NCBI GenBank assembly: GCA_020024465.1
Contig: JAHHTT010000045.1
Span: 1 to 18,471 of the forward strand
Length of the DNA stretch: 18,471 bases
Direction: 5' to 3'
DNA from: Odoribacter sp.
Lineage (GTDB): Bacteria > Bacteroidota > Bacteroidia > Bacteroidales > Marinifilaceae
The position numbers were made by a program, and so were the translations under genes. Each line of letters opens with the position of its first letter. Position 1 is the first letter of the stretch. Below the pieces are notes generated by a model. The model saw only the letters and a list, made by a program, of their open reading frames with translations. It had not been told where the DNA came from and did no database searches. Shown one piece after another: positions 1 through 9,700 of the stretch.

Positions 1-99
1 TTGGATTGAGATAGATTTTTTCTGTTCGTGTGCCTACTATAATTGAAGTTTTTGAAGGGATGCTTTTATTATTACATGATTAAATCTAAATGAATCTTT

Positions 100-3000
100 A
101 TGAAAAAAAACTTAATTCTTTTATTGGCAGCTTTCTTTTTGGAAGTTGGCCTGTTAAGTGCACAAATACGGAATATTTCGGGATTTGTGGTTTCTTTAAA
201 TGATGGAGAACCGATAGCCGGAGCAACGGTATTAGTAAAGGGAACGACAATCGGTACTGCGACAGGTAATGATGGAAGTTTTACCTTGAAGAATGTGCCC
301 TCTTCGTCTAAGACATTGGTAGTGTCATTTATAGGTATGGAAACGGTTGAGGTGGGCATTAAGCAGAATATTACAATCCGTATGAAGCCGGATAATAAAA
401 AATTGGATGAAGTTATGGTGGTGGCATACGGGACAACGAAGAAATCCAGTTTTACGGGTGCAGCCCAGGTGATAAAGAACGAGCAATTGGAAAAGATGAA
501 TGTAGTTTCTGTGACCAAGGCTCTTGAAGGTACGTCTCCCGGTTTGCAAGTGATGGCCGGCAGTGGGCAACCCGGTTCGGGGGCATCAATCCGTATTCGC
601 GGAATCGGGTCTTTGAATTCATCTTCAGAACCGTTGTATGTATTGAATGGAGCAGTGTTTGATGGAGATATCAGTTCCATCAATCCGGATGACATCGAAT
701 CTATTTCCGTTTTGAAAGATGCATCATCAGCAGCTCTTTATGGTGCTCGTGGGGCCAATGGAGTAGTGATGATACAGACTAAAAGGGGAAGTGAAAAATC
801 TTCCTTGAGTGTCAAGGCCGTTTGGGGATTTTCTTCCCGTGCTATTCCTGAATATTCCAGATTAGGAGAGAAAGATTATTATGAGACAGCTTGGGAATCG
901 TATAGAAACGGATTGATTGCCAATGGGGAATCTATTGAAGATGCATCCAAGATTGCCTCTGAAAAGCTGATAGCAAAACAATTGGGTGATTATAACAGTT
1001 ATGATGTGCCCGCGAATGAATTGATAAGTACGGACGGTAAATTGAATCCGAAAGCACATCTACTTTATCATGATGATTGGGGAGATGAATTGTTTCGTAC
1101 AGGCTTGAAGCAGGACTATATGCTTTCAATGAGCGGCGGTTCAAAAGAGACGACTTATTATCTTTCATTAGGCTGGCTGGATGAAGAAGGTATCATGATG
1201 CAAACCGATTATCAGCGTTTTACAGCGAGGGCAAATGTTACAAGCAAATTTTCAGACTGGTTTAATTTGGAAGGCAATATCGGATATTCGAACAACAAAA
1301 CTTCCAATATGATGCGGGAATCCGGTAATTATGCCATTAACCCATTCTATTATTCACGTATGATTGCTCCTATTTTTCCTATTTACAAGCGGGATGATAA
1401 GGGAGAATATCTTTTGGATGATGCCGGAGAGCGGATTTATGATTATGGAGAGAAACGTCCTTTCAATGGAAGGACCAATAATGTGGCAACATTAATGAAT
1501 GATATTGTGGGCAACCAGTCAGATAACTTTAACATCAATATTACTGCCGGGACAACGTTTTTGCGTGATTTCACTTTTAAAGTAAGTGGTAATGCAGACA
1601 TATTGAACCGTCGTAGTACGCAGATGTATAACAATAAATTCGGAGATGCCGCTAATGTCGGCGGACGTGGCAATATTGAATCATTTCGTAGCGAATCGCT
1701 GACATTCAATCAATTGTTGAATTATAACAAAGAAATAGGTCTGCATCATATAGCAGCAATGCTCGGGCATGAAAGCTATCGGTATGTCACCAAATTGGTT
1801 TTTGCACAAAGAACAGGTTTTTCATTGGATATAACGCCGGATCTGGCTTTCGGAGCCATATTGGAAGACGGGAATTCCAAGACTGATGAGTATGCGGTGG
1901 AAGGTTGGTTCGGACAGGTGAGTTATGATTTTGACAACCGTTATTATTTATCGGGTTCTTACCGCCGAGACGGATCTTCCCGTTTTGCCAAAGACAGCCG
2001 TTGGGGTAATTTCTGGTCGGTAGGAGCATCCTGGCGTATATCACAGGAGGCCTTTATGAGCCAGGGAGACTGGCTGGATAATCTGAAGCTGAAAGTGTCA
2101 TACGGAGTGCAGGGGAATGATAAGATATTGGATGCCGACGGCTATCCGATGTATTATGCCTGGCAGAATTTCTTTGATTCTTATGCCAATTACGATTATT
2201 CGGGAGCCATTCATTCCAGATTGGGGAATAAGGATTTGCATTGGGAAAAGAATTCCAATTTCAATGTAGGATTGGAATTCGGCTTTAAAAATAGAATCCG
2301 CGGAGAAATCGATTATTTTATACGTAAGGGAGATGATATGCTTTTTGATGTGCCGATTCCTTACTCAACAGGTTTGTCCGCCATGATGCAAAATGCTGCA
2401 GCCATGACGAATAAAGGTGTTGAACTGCAACTTGGTTTTGATATCTTTAAAGAATCGGCATTTACCTGGACATTGGACCTGAATCTGACACATTATAAGA
2501 ATGAGCTGACGAAATTGAGTCAGGAAGAAATATGGAATGGCAGTAAAAAATGGGTGGAGGGAGGTTCCATTTATGATTTCTGGCTGATTAAATCAGCGGG
2601 GGTAGATCCTCAAACCGGCGATGAATTGTTTTGGTATGATAATGACGGTGTTTGGGAAAAGACAAACGATTACTCCGTAGTATCATCGGATCCGAAGCAC
2701 AAACAATATGTCGGTTCGTCCATTCCTAAGATTTATGGAGGCTTTACCAATAGCTTTTCATGGAAAGGCTTGAATCTTTCCGTATTCTTTTCTTATTCCG
2801 TGGGAGGTAAGATGCTGGATGCGAATTATCGAATGTTAATGCATCCGGGGTCCTTGGGAACAGCTTGGCATAAAGACATATTGAAGCGTTGGAGAAAGCC
2901 GGGAGATATAACGGATGTTCCCAGAGTGGAAAAAGGGAATACCAATATAAGCCGTAGCACTGACCGTTTTTTGAAAAAAGCTTCTTATTTGTCGTTGCGG

Positions 3001-3204
3001 AATATCAATCTTTCTTACAATTTGCCGCATGAATGGATCAGCCGTTTGAGAATGTCATCGGTAAAAATATTTGTAAGCGGAGATAATTTGCTGACTTTTA
3101 CCAAACTGAAAGGAATGGATCCGACTCAGGCATTTTCCGGAGTGAGTGATAATAAGTATGTGCCCAATCGGGTTGTGTCAGTCGGTTTAAATATTAATTT
3201 TTAA
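100..3204 (+). CDS. SusC/RagA-family TonB-dependent outer-membrane transporter, without STN domain
   Basis: The product should be the barrel of a SusCD 'pedal-bin' importer in the outer membrane, powered by TonB-ExbBD, moving a ligand captured by the SusD partner encoded next. Visible domains: a signal peptide (residues 1-22, ending LLSAQ); a carboxypeptidase-regulatory-like beta domain (about 24-97, with GATVLVKGTT and FIGME); a TonB-box-like segment DEVMVVAYG (103-111); a plug domain (about 115-228, with SIRIRGIGS and the SusC hallmark VLKDASSAALYGARGANGVV); then a long aromatic-rich barrel ending in Phe (LNINF), typical of outer-membrane proteins. The length of 1034 aa is normal for the family. 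It lacks the N-terminal STN domain found in the second SusC here, so it is not expected to signal to an anti-sigma factor. The start at 100 gives a clean signal peptide. Only 99 bases lie upstream; TATAATTG at 38-45 is one base off the -7 consensus but has no good -33 partner. The substrate cannot be read from the sequence. Confidence 0.95.
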   Translation: MKKNLILLLAAFFLEVGLLSAQIRNISGFVVSLNDGEPIAGATVLVKGTTIGTATGNDGSFTLKNVPSSSKTLVVSFIGMETVEVGIKQNITIRMKPDNKKLDEVMVVAYGTTKKSSFTGAAQVIKNEQLEKMNVVSVTKALEGTSPGLQVMAGSGQPGSGASIRIRGIGSLNSSSEPLYVLNGAVFDGDISSINPDDIESISVLKDASSAALYGARGANGVVMIQTKRGSEKSSLSVKAVWGFSSRAIPEYSRLGEKDYYETAWESYRNGLIANGESIEDASKIASEKLIAKQLGDYNSYDVPANELISTDGKLNPKAHLLYHDDWGDELFRTGLKQDYMLSMSGGSKETTYYLSLGWLDEEGIMMQTDYQRFTARANVTSKFSDWFNLEGNIGYSNNKTSNMMRESGNYAINPFYYSRMIAPIFPIYKRDDKGEYLLDDAGERIYDYGEKRPFNGRTNNVATLMNDIVGNQSDNFNINITAGTTFLRDFTFKVSGNADILNRRSTQMYNNKFGDAANVGGRGNIESFRSESLTFNQLLNYNKEIGLHHIAAMLGHESYRYVTKLVFAQRTGFSLDITPDLAFGAILEDGNSKTDEYAVEGWFGQVSYDFDNRYYLSGSYRRDGSSRFAKDSRWGNFWSVGASWRISQEAFMSQGDWLDNLKLKVSYGVQGNDKILDADGYPMYYAWQNFFDSYANYDYSGAIHSRLGNKDLHWEKNSNFNVGLEFGFKNRIRGEIDYFIRKGDDMLFDVPIPYSTGLSAMMQNAAAMTNKGVELQLGFDIFKESAFTWTLDLNLTHYKNELTKLSQEEIWNGSKKWVEGGSIYDFWLIKSAGVDPQTGDELFWYDNDGVWEKTNDYSVVSSDPKHKQYVGSSIPKIYGGFTNSFSWKGLNLSVFFSYSVGGKMLDANYRMLMHPGSLGTAWHKDILKRWRKPGDITDVPRVEKGNTNISRSTDRFLKKASYLSLRNINLSYNLPHEWISRLRMSSVKIFVSGDNLLTFTKLKGMDPTQAFSGVSDNKYVPNRVVSVGLNINF

Positions 3205-3215
3205 AATGAGAAATT

Positions 3216-4691
3216 ATGAAAGCACTAATATATATATTCCTGCCATTTGCGTGGATGTTGTGCCTGACATCTTGCAACAGTGATTTTTTAGACCGGGCAC
3301 CATCGGATAAATACACTGATAATATGTTACTTAAAACGACTGAAGGCGGTAAGATGATATTGGACGGAACGCTCCGTCGCACTTATCTGGGAACATCCGT
3401 TTATGCCAGTCAGGGACAATTCGGTCAGAAAGCAGTGGATGTTATGCTTGAGATGATGTGTGAAGATTATTTTACCGGAGATGGAATGTGGGGATATTAT
3501 GAAAACTGGTATGCCTGGCTGGAGCATCGGAATGCTTCTTCAGAAGATAATGAATTTGTGTGGATGTATTATTATGGAACAATCGATAATATGAATCTTT
3601 TGCTGACAAATGTGGAAGCAATGGAGGGACCGCAGGAGGAACGGGACAATCTGAAAGGACAGGCGTATGCTTTGCGGGCACATTGTTATTCCAAATTAAT
3701 ACAGCTTTTTGCCGAACGTTATAAACCGGAGGGCGGCAACAATCAGTTGGGCGTGCCTATTTATACCCGGCCTACGGACAAAGGCAAGGCACGTAGTACT
3801 GTAGATGAAGTCTATTCCCGAATTTTGACGGATGTGGATTCGGCAATTGTTTTATTGACAGAAGATCGTAATCATAAGAGTTATCTTAATCTGAATGTTG
3901 CTCAAGGTATTAAAGCCGAAATTCTGTTGACGATGGGGAAATATGCAGAAGCGGCAGATATGGCGCATAAAGCCCGTCAGGGCTATCCTTTGATGAGCGT
4001 CAATGACTTTAAGGCGGGATTTAATGATATATCCAATGCCGAGTGGATTTGGGGCGTACAGATCAAAGGGGATCAGTCAACGATTTATGGTTCGTATTTT
4101 TCACATGTAGACCCTTGTTCCATAGGGTATAATGAATTGGGTAATGAAAAACGTTGTAATTCCCAACTCTATGAGAAAATGGGAGAGAATGATGTTCGTA
4201 AGGCCGTATGTGTAAGCGGGGATGGTGGCGTGTTGACTTCTGCAAACGGAGATTTTGAAGTGTTGCCGTATACAGTAAATAAGTTTCGCTTACCGTCTTA
4301 TTCGTCTTGGGCTGCCGATTATTGTTATATGCGTGCAGCGGAAATGTATTTGATAGAAGCGGAAGGTTTGGCCCGCAGCAATCAGAGTGCAGTGGCTGCA
4401 GATGTTCTTTTTGAACTTGTCAGTGCACGTGATCCGGATTATCAGAAGCCCTCTGTAACCGGAGACGAATTGATTGAAGAAATTCTCTTGCAACGCCGAA
4501 TGGAATTGTTGGGCGAAGGTTTCCGTTTTCTGGATTTAAAACGCTTGAATATGTCTCTTGACCGTTCGGACAAAGGACATGATCCGACATTCAACAAGCC
4601 GCTTAAAGTAGAGGCCGGTGATAAGCGGTGGCAGTTTTTAATTCCGATACAGGAAATGAATTCAAATCCGGAGATGAAACAGAATGATTGA
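3216..4691 (+). CDS. SusD/RagB-family outer-membrane lipoprotein (partner of the first SusC)
   Basis: This should be the surface-exposed lipoprotein lid that binds ligand and passes it to the SusC barrel encoded 11 bp upstream. The N-terminus is a lipoprotein signal with lipobox LTSC, giving Cys20 as the predicted lipidated residue, followed by NSDFLDRAPSD, a typical SusD start. The middle has helical TPR-like segments such as NVAQGIKAEILLTMGKYAEA. The C-terminus carries the SusD signature: RAAEMYLIEAEGLAR, then RRMELLGEGFRFLDLKR (about 426-442), then WQFLIPIQEMNSNPEMKQN. The length of 491 aa is usual. The tight spacing and shared direction indicate one transcript with susC, ended by the hairpin at 4709-4745. 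Family assignment is secure; ligand specificity is unknown. Confidence 0.95.
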   Translation: MKALIYIFLPFAWMLCLTSCNSDFLDRAPSDKYTDNMLLKTTEGGKMILDGTLRRTYLGTSVYASQGQFGQKAVDVMLEMMCEDYFTGDGMWGYYENWYAWLEHRNASSEDNEFVWMYYYGTIDNMNLLLTNVEAMEGPQEERDNLKGQAYALRAHCYSKLIQLFAERYKPEGGNNQLGVPIYTRPTDKGKARSTVDEVYSRILTDVDSAIVLLTEDRNHKSYLNLNVAQGIKAEILLTMGKYAEAADMAHKARQGYPLMSVNDFKAGFNDISNAEWIWGVQIKGDQSTIYGSYFSHVDPCSIGYNELGNEKRCNSQLYEKMGENDVRKAVCVSGDGGVLTSANGDFEVLPYTVNKFRLPSYSSWAADYCYMRAAEMYLIEAEGLARSNQSAVAADVLFELVSARDPDYQKPSVTGDELIEEILLQRRMELLGEGFRFLDLKRLNMSLDRSDKGHDPTFNKPLKVEAGDKRWQFLIPIQEMNSNPEMKQND

Positions 4692-4708
4692 TTCTGTCAG
4701 TATTGCGG

Positions 4709-4755
4709 AATGAGGGTTACTCAAGATTTGTGGGTGACCCTCATTGCATGTTTTG
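4709..4755 (+). terminator. Strong hairpin terminator after the first susCD pair
   Basis: AATGAGGGTTACTC (4709-4722) pairs with GGGTGACCCTCATT (4732-4745) over 14 consecutive pairs, including two G-U pairs, around a 9-nt loop. A short T-rich stretch (TTTTG) follows at 4751-4755. It lies 18 bp after the susD stop and upstream of the sigma-factor promoter, so it separates the first susCD pair from the second locus. Confidence 0.8.
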
Positions 4756-4764
4756 TAAATGCAG

Positions 4765-4794
4765 TTGAATGATGTTGAAAATTCATTATCTTTA
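4765..4794 (+). promoter_or_regulatory. Housekeeping-type promoter for the ECF sigma gene
   Basis: TTG at 4765-4767 is followed after 19 bp by TATCTTTA (4787-4794), one base off the Bacteroidota -7 consensus TAnnTTTG. It sits between the preceding terminator and the sigma gene, 25 bp before the ATG at 4820, leaving a very short leader. This is consistent with the sigma gene being transcribed by the primary sigma factor. No transcript start is known. Confidence 0.55.
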
Positions 4795-4819
4795 CCGCCT
4801 CTAACGGTATGATGATTAT

Positions 4820-5359
4820 ATGGCGGCTTTATATCGAAAAAGAAGTAATAATACAGACAGCATGTCCAGTCTGCAGGACTTGTTTATGGAGTATTATCCG
4901 GCATTAAAGTCGTTCGCTATACGTTATGTGAATAGTGCTGAAATTGCAGAAGATATTATTCAGGATATTTTTTTACGGTTGTGGGAGAAATCGGAGACAT
5001 TGGAGGATATAGAAGAGAAATCGGCATATCTGTACCAAATGGTGCGTTTCAAGGCGATAGATTATCTGCGTAATAAGAAATTCAGAGAAGAGAATTTTGA
5101 GAAATATGTTGCGGAATTGAATTCGGATGATGAAGATGCCTATCTGGAGGAGGAAATCTATCGTCGGATGATGAAAGCTGTCGATACATTGCCTCCAGGA
5201 GTGCATGCAGTGCTGACTCTGACATTGGAAGGATGTCCTGCCAAAGAAGTGGCAGAAAAACTGAATATTTCCGTAGAAACAGTGAAAAAACAGAAACAAA
5301 TAGCCCGCAAGATGCTTCGGGATAAATTGTTGTATTTGCTTTTGTTGATTGTGGGATAG
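4820..5359 (+). CDS. ECF-type RNA polymerase sigma factor (FecI-like, Bacteroidota SusCD-associated)
   Basis: This is an alternative sigma factor expected to direct RNA polymerase to the adjacent uptake genes when released by its anti-sigma factor. Region 2 (about 18-85) has YYPALKSFAIRYV, AEDIIQDIFLRLWE and YLYQMVRFKAIDYLRNKK, typical of the family. After an acidic linker (NSDDEDAYLEEE), region 4 (about 115-170) has LPPGVHAVLTLTLEGCPAKEVAEKLNISVETVKKQ, a helix-turn-helix with the usual AxKLNISVxTVKxQ pattern. The length of 179 aa matches RpoE/FecI relatives in Bacteroidota. The ATG at 4820 fits the promoter position; Met15 (4862) is an alternative start. The next gene, 95 bp on, encodes the FecR anti-sigma factor, and the SusC beyond it has the STN domain needed for transmembrane signalling. 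The final LLYLLLLIVG is unusually hydrophobic. Confidence 0.93.
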   Translation: MAALYRKRSNNTDSMSSLQDLFMEYYPALKSFAIRYVNSAEIAEDIIQDIFLRLWEKSETLEDIEEKSAYLYQMVRFKAIDYLRNKKFREENFEKYVAELNSDDEDAYLEEEIYRRMMKAVDTLPPGVHAVLTLTLEGCPAKEVAEKLNISVETVKKQKQIARKMLRDKLLYLLLLIVG

Positions 5360-5454
5360 TTACTTATCGATAAAATCATATTTATATTTATTTTTATTAG
5401 AATTCATATACCTCTTTTGGTCATTCCATACGTCTTAGTTAGGAAAATGTTATA

Positions 5455-6630
5455 ATGATGAAAGAGTTTGCAGAGTATTCTAAAATTGCGGATTTGCTTG
5501 TGCGGTCTATGGAAGATGCTTTATCTCCTGAGGAACAGGATTTTTTAGATAAATGGAGAAAGGAAGATACAGCCCATGAGACATTGTATCAAAAAATATT
5601 TACGGAATCATTTTGGACAGGTCATCCACAGAAAAAATACCGGGGAGAAATTGCATCAGCCTGGATGCGGTTGTATGAACGTCGGCAAAAAGAAGAGAAA
5701 CGTTTGTATTTACGCAAATATTTGAGAATATCTGCTGCTGTGGTTGTGCTTATTATCGGTTGTTCGGCCTTGTGGCGTTGGCATTTACATTCAGCTGCCG
5801 AACCGGGAAACGGTAGTGTGCCGGGAAATACGAATGTCAATGGAGTGGAACTGGTGTTGAGCAATGGGAAGAAAGTCGTTTTGAGAAAAGATGGAAACCA
5901 CAAGACGCTGGATGAAGAAGGCGCTGTAATTCAAGCGGGAAAGGAAATGGTTCAATATTGGGGAGAAAAGGATGTGGATGATTTGAAGTATAATACATTG
6001 CGAGTGCCCCGAGGAGCAGAATATAAACTGTCCCTGGCAGACGGCACCCGGGTCTGGCTGAATGCGGAGAGTGAAATCACCTATCCGATCGCTTTTAAAG
6101 GAGATGTCCGGAAAGTGACATTGAAAGGAGAGGCTTTTTTTGATGTGGCCAAGGATGCCGAACATCCGTTTATTGTGCATACATCTGATTTTAATGTGCG
6201 GGTAACGGGAACAAAATTTAATATCCGTAGTTATTCGGATATTCCGATTTCGACAACGTTGACAGAAGGAAGCGTGCAATTGGAACGTAAAGGGACCGTC
6301 ACTCTTTTGAAACCGGGTCAACAGGCTATTTTATCAGGGGAAAAAATAGAAGTGAAGGAAGTTGATGTGAACGAAGCGACAGCCTGGCGGAATAATGCAT
6401 TCTGTTTTAAAAATCAGACATTGGAAAACATGTTGAATGAAATTGCCCGCTGGTATGATTTGGAAGTTTTCTATATGACACCATTGCTGAAGACATTACA
6501 TTTTACGGCTTATTTTTCACGGAGCTGCAGCATAGAGGAAGTGATATATAAAATTGAACGTACTCAAAAAGTTGATTTGGAACTCAAGGGGAAGGTGTTA
6601 ACTGTAAATTATAATAATCATAATCAATGA
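5455..6630 (+). CDS. FecR-family anti-sigma factor, inner-membrane
   Basis: This single-pass inner-membrane regulator should hold the ECF sigma factor encoded just upstream and release it when the STN domain of the cognate SusC signals. The cytoplasmic part (1-90) has the helical sigma-binding region, including ALSPEEQDFLDKWRKED. One membrane helix is visible at about 92-108 (ISAAVVVLIIGCSALWR). The periplasmic FecR domain (about 181-277) includes LRVPRGAEYKLSLADGT, VWLNAESEITYP, GEAFFDVAKD and VTGTKFNIRSY. The C-terminal DUF4974-type domain (about 317-385) includes FKNQTLENMLNEIARWY and is structurally related to the STN fold. The length of 391 aa is normal. The gene begins ATGATG, so the start could be 5455 or 5458. 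It is followed by a 97-bp gap holding a hairpin before the true susC start. Confidence 0.94.
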   Translation: MMKEFAEYSKIADLLVRSMEDALSPEEQDFLDKWRKEDTAHETLYQKIFTESFWTGHPQKKYRGEIASAWMRLYERRQKEEKRLYLRKYLRISAAVVVLIIGCSALWRWHLHSAAEPGNGSVPGNTNVNGVELVLSNGKKVVLRKDGNHKTLDEEGAVIQAGKEMVQYWGEKDVDDLKYNTLRVPRGAEYKLSLADGTRVWLNAESEITYPIAFKGDVRKVTLKGEAFFDVAKDAEHPFIVHTSDFNVRVTGTKFNIRSYSDIPISTTLTEGSVQLERKGTVTLLKPGQQAILSGEKIEVKEVDVNEATAWRNNAFCFKNQTLENMLNEIARWYDLEVFYMTPLLKTLHFTAYFSRSCSIEEVIYKIERTQKVDLELKGKVLTVNYNNHNQ

Positions 6631-6653
6631 AAAATTAATGGTAAAATCAAATT

Positions 6654-6679
6654 CCGGAGTGCATGAAAATGTATTCCGG
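6654..6679 (+). promoter_or_regulatory. 11-bp hairpin with GAAA tetraloop in the fecR-susC spacer
   Basis: CCGGAGTGCAT (6654-6664) and ATGTATTCCGG (6669-6679) pair over all 11 positions, two of them G-U in RNA, and are capped by GAAA, a stable GNRA tetraloop. No U-run follows, so it does not look like a simple terminator. A smaller CTCT/AGAG stem lies at 6688-6698. The element sits between the fecR stop (6630) and the preferred susC start (6728). It may act in RNA processing, stability or differential expression; that role is inferred. Confidence 0.5.
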
Positions 6680-6727
6680 TCAGAATTCTCTTGTAGAGGG
6701 AATAAGTTGAATATTAATGATAAATTT

Positions 6728-9700
6728 ATGAAACAAATGATTCAAAAACTAATCCGGAACATGATAAAAATGAAGTTCATGTGTCTGGTGATTACATTGA
6801 CGTGTACGAATCTGAATGCCGAAGTGTGGTCGCAAGCGAAGAAAATTGATCTCCAGTTAGGAGACGTAAATTTAGAAACTCTTTTCGATCAAGTGCAAAA
6901 GCAGACTAATCTGCGCTTTATCTTCAATCATGAAGATGTGCGGGGTTATACTGTCAATGCTAATCTTAAAGATAAGACAATTACAGAAATACTGGATGTG
7001 GCTCTTGCCGGAAAACCGTTGAAGTATGAGTATTTAGACGGGCATATTGTCATTTCTCCCAAAGAAGTGATACAGGATCAGAAGCCAGAAACGGTTATCC
7101 TAAAAGGTACGGTTCTGGACAAAAACAAAGAACCGCTACCCGGTGTTACCGTATTGTTAAAAGGTACGGCAGTCGGAGTTGCAACAAACAGCAACGGCGA
7201 ATTCGAATTTCCCGTACCGAAATCCAATAATATCGTATTGGTGTTTTCTTTCGTTGGAATGAAAAGTATCGAATTTAAAGTAGTGAAAGAAAAACCCATT
7301 GTCGTGACCATGGAGGAAGATGTCAATGCCATAGATGAAGTTGTTGTAAACGGTATTTATACTGCAGCCAAGAACAGTTATACCGGTTCTGTAACTACGA
7401 TCAGTCAGGAAGATATCCTTCAGATATCCCAAACGAATCTTTTCAAGGCGTTGACGACGTTGGTTCCCGGTATGCGTATCATTGAAAATAATGAGCAAGG
7501 CTCCAACCCGAACAATATTCCAGAACTGTTGATTCGTGGTACGACTTCTGTAGCCACTTCCGGCGAATTGGGCTTGAATACACCATTGATTATCGTTGAC
7601 GGAGTGGAAACTTCCATGGAGCGTCTGTATGATATGGATATTTTTGAAATCGATCGAGTGGATGTGTTGAAGGATGCTTCTGCAACAGCGATCTATGGAG
7701 ACCGGGCAGCTAACGGAGTTATTGTTGTTGAACGTAAAAAAGTAACAGACAGCAAATTGCGTTTGCGTTATAATTTTGTTCCGGATATTCAATTTGCAGA
7801 TGTATCTTCTTTTGATTTGTGTGACCCTGCCCAGAAACTGGAATTGGAAAGACGCTGGGGGCTTTATGATGATAAAACCGGTCTCGCTGAAAAAGATTAT
7901 TATGAAAAAATGGAAAGAATCAGCAGAGGTGTAAATACAGACTGGAAATCAATTCCTTTACGCAATTCCTGGTCTCACAGCCATTCTTTGACGGCAACCG
8001 GCCGTGGCGGAGGTCTTGATTATAGTGTGTCTTTGCGGTATAGCAATAAATTCGGAGTTATGCGTGGAGACTACCGCCGTAATTATGGTGTAGGATTCTA
8101 TTTTTCCTACCACTGGAGAAATAAGTTGACAATAAGTTATCGTTCTGATTTCTATAAGACTGATACAAAAAATTCTCCTTACGGCTCTTTTACACAGTGG
8201 GTAGAAATGAATCCTTATGATTCTCCTTATGATGAATACGGAGAATTGATTCCGAGATTGTCTTTCAATACACCTAATCCGATGTATAATTCGACAACGG
8301 GCAGTTTCTTTACCAGTAAAATGAAAGCATTTGAAAATAGTATCAGTTTACGCTGGGATATATTGAAAGGATTTTTTATGACAGCGACAGGTAGCCTGGG
8401 AATAGATGATTATCGTATGGATGACTATATCTCCGCTCTGCATACATCTTCATTGGAGAATGCCAATAAATCCCAAAGGGGAATGTACACAATCGAAGGA
8501 GATGAGGGCTGGAACTGGTCAGCACAGGGAAATATTACTTATTCACATTCTTTTGATGAAAAAGGAACCGTGTTGACAGCAAATTTAGGGGGTAATTTAA
8601 AGCAACGGAATACAGATTCCTGGGGTATGGAAGGAGAAGGATTCCTTAAACCGAATATGAATTACATCTCATTTGCTCAACAATATATGACAAATAGCAA
8701 GCCTAGGGGAGGAAACATATACAGTGCTTCGATTTCAGCATTCGGAAATTTGAATTTTATTTGGAGAAACCGCTACTATTTCGATGCATCTTACCGGACT
8801 TCAGCCAATTCGGCTTTGGGAGACAATGAACGTTGGCGTCCTTATTGGTCTTTTGGTTTGGGCTGGAATATACATAATGAAGAATTCATAAAAAAATTAG
8901 GTTGGGTGTCCAGTCTTCGTCTACGTGGTAGTGTCGGATATGTAGGCAGCGGTAATTTTGACGGGAACCTGACCAATGTAATCTATACATATGCAGACAA
9001 TTATATAACCGGTTTAAGTGCTTTGCCAAGCTCTATGGGTAATCCGGATCTTAAAGCCCAACGCACATTGAGCTGGAATACCGGTTTGACATTGGAAGTA
9101 CTGGATAGTCGTTTTGAAGTGAATTTTGATTGGTATAAACAGATATCGAAAGATTTGTTATTGCCTATCGGCGTACCTGTTTCAACCGGTGCAAATACAG
9201 TACAAGCCAATTTGGGCGAAAGTGAGAATTATGGTTATGAATTGGCACTGTCTGCGCTAATCATCAAAACACAAGATTATCTATGGCGCGTTTCAGCCAA
9301 TACACACCATACGATAAACAAACTGACAAAAATCAGTAATGCTTTGGTAAAACAGAATTCTCAAAATATGAAAGAAGGAGGCATCTCTCCTAAAGTGCAG
9401 TTTGAAGAGGGAGAATCGACGACGGCAATTTTTGCAGTTCCTTCTTTAGGAATCAATCCTGCCAACGGGGAAGAGATCTTTATTCGCCGCGACGGGACAC
9501 TTTCGAACATCTATAATGTGCAGGACAAAGTGAATTTAGGAGATAGGACTCCGAAACTGGAAGGTAGTCTTTATACAGCTTTCGCTTATAGAAACTTAAG
9601 TATCAGTTTGGCTTTCGACTATACTTTAGGCGGATACATATATAATTCAACCCGTGCAGCAAAAGTAGAAAATATAAATATTTACAGTAATGTAGATGTG

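Noticed and set aside
38..45. TATAATTG as a promoter -7 element for the first susC
   Set aside because: It is one base off consensus and has no TTTG-like box 19-21 bp upstream; too weak to annotate.
72..695. 207-codon open frame on the minus strand
   Set aside because: It lies opposite the SusC reading frame and shows no protein family features; it is a shadow of the coding strand.
5360..5454. Possible separate promoter between the sigma and fecR genes
   Set aside because: The gap is AT-rich but contains no TAnnTTTG element; co-transcription is the simpler reading.
5791..6321. 176-codon open frame on the minus strand inside fecR
   Set aside because: The + strand encodes a clear FecR domain across this region; the opposite frame has no recognisable features.
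6638..6727. N-terminal extension of the STN-type SusC
   Set aside because: It adds 30 polar residues before the signal peptide and overlaps the hairpin at 6654-6679; the ATG at 6728 gives a normal export signal.
7157..7792. 211-codon open frame on the minus strand inside the second susC
   Set aside because: It lies opposite the carboxypeptidase-regulatory-like domain and plug, which are plainly coded on the + strand.
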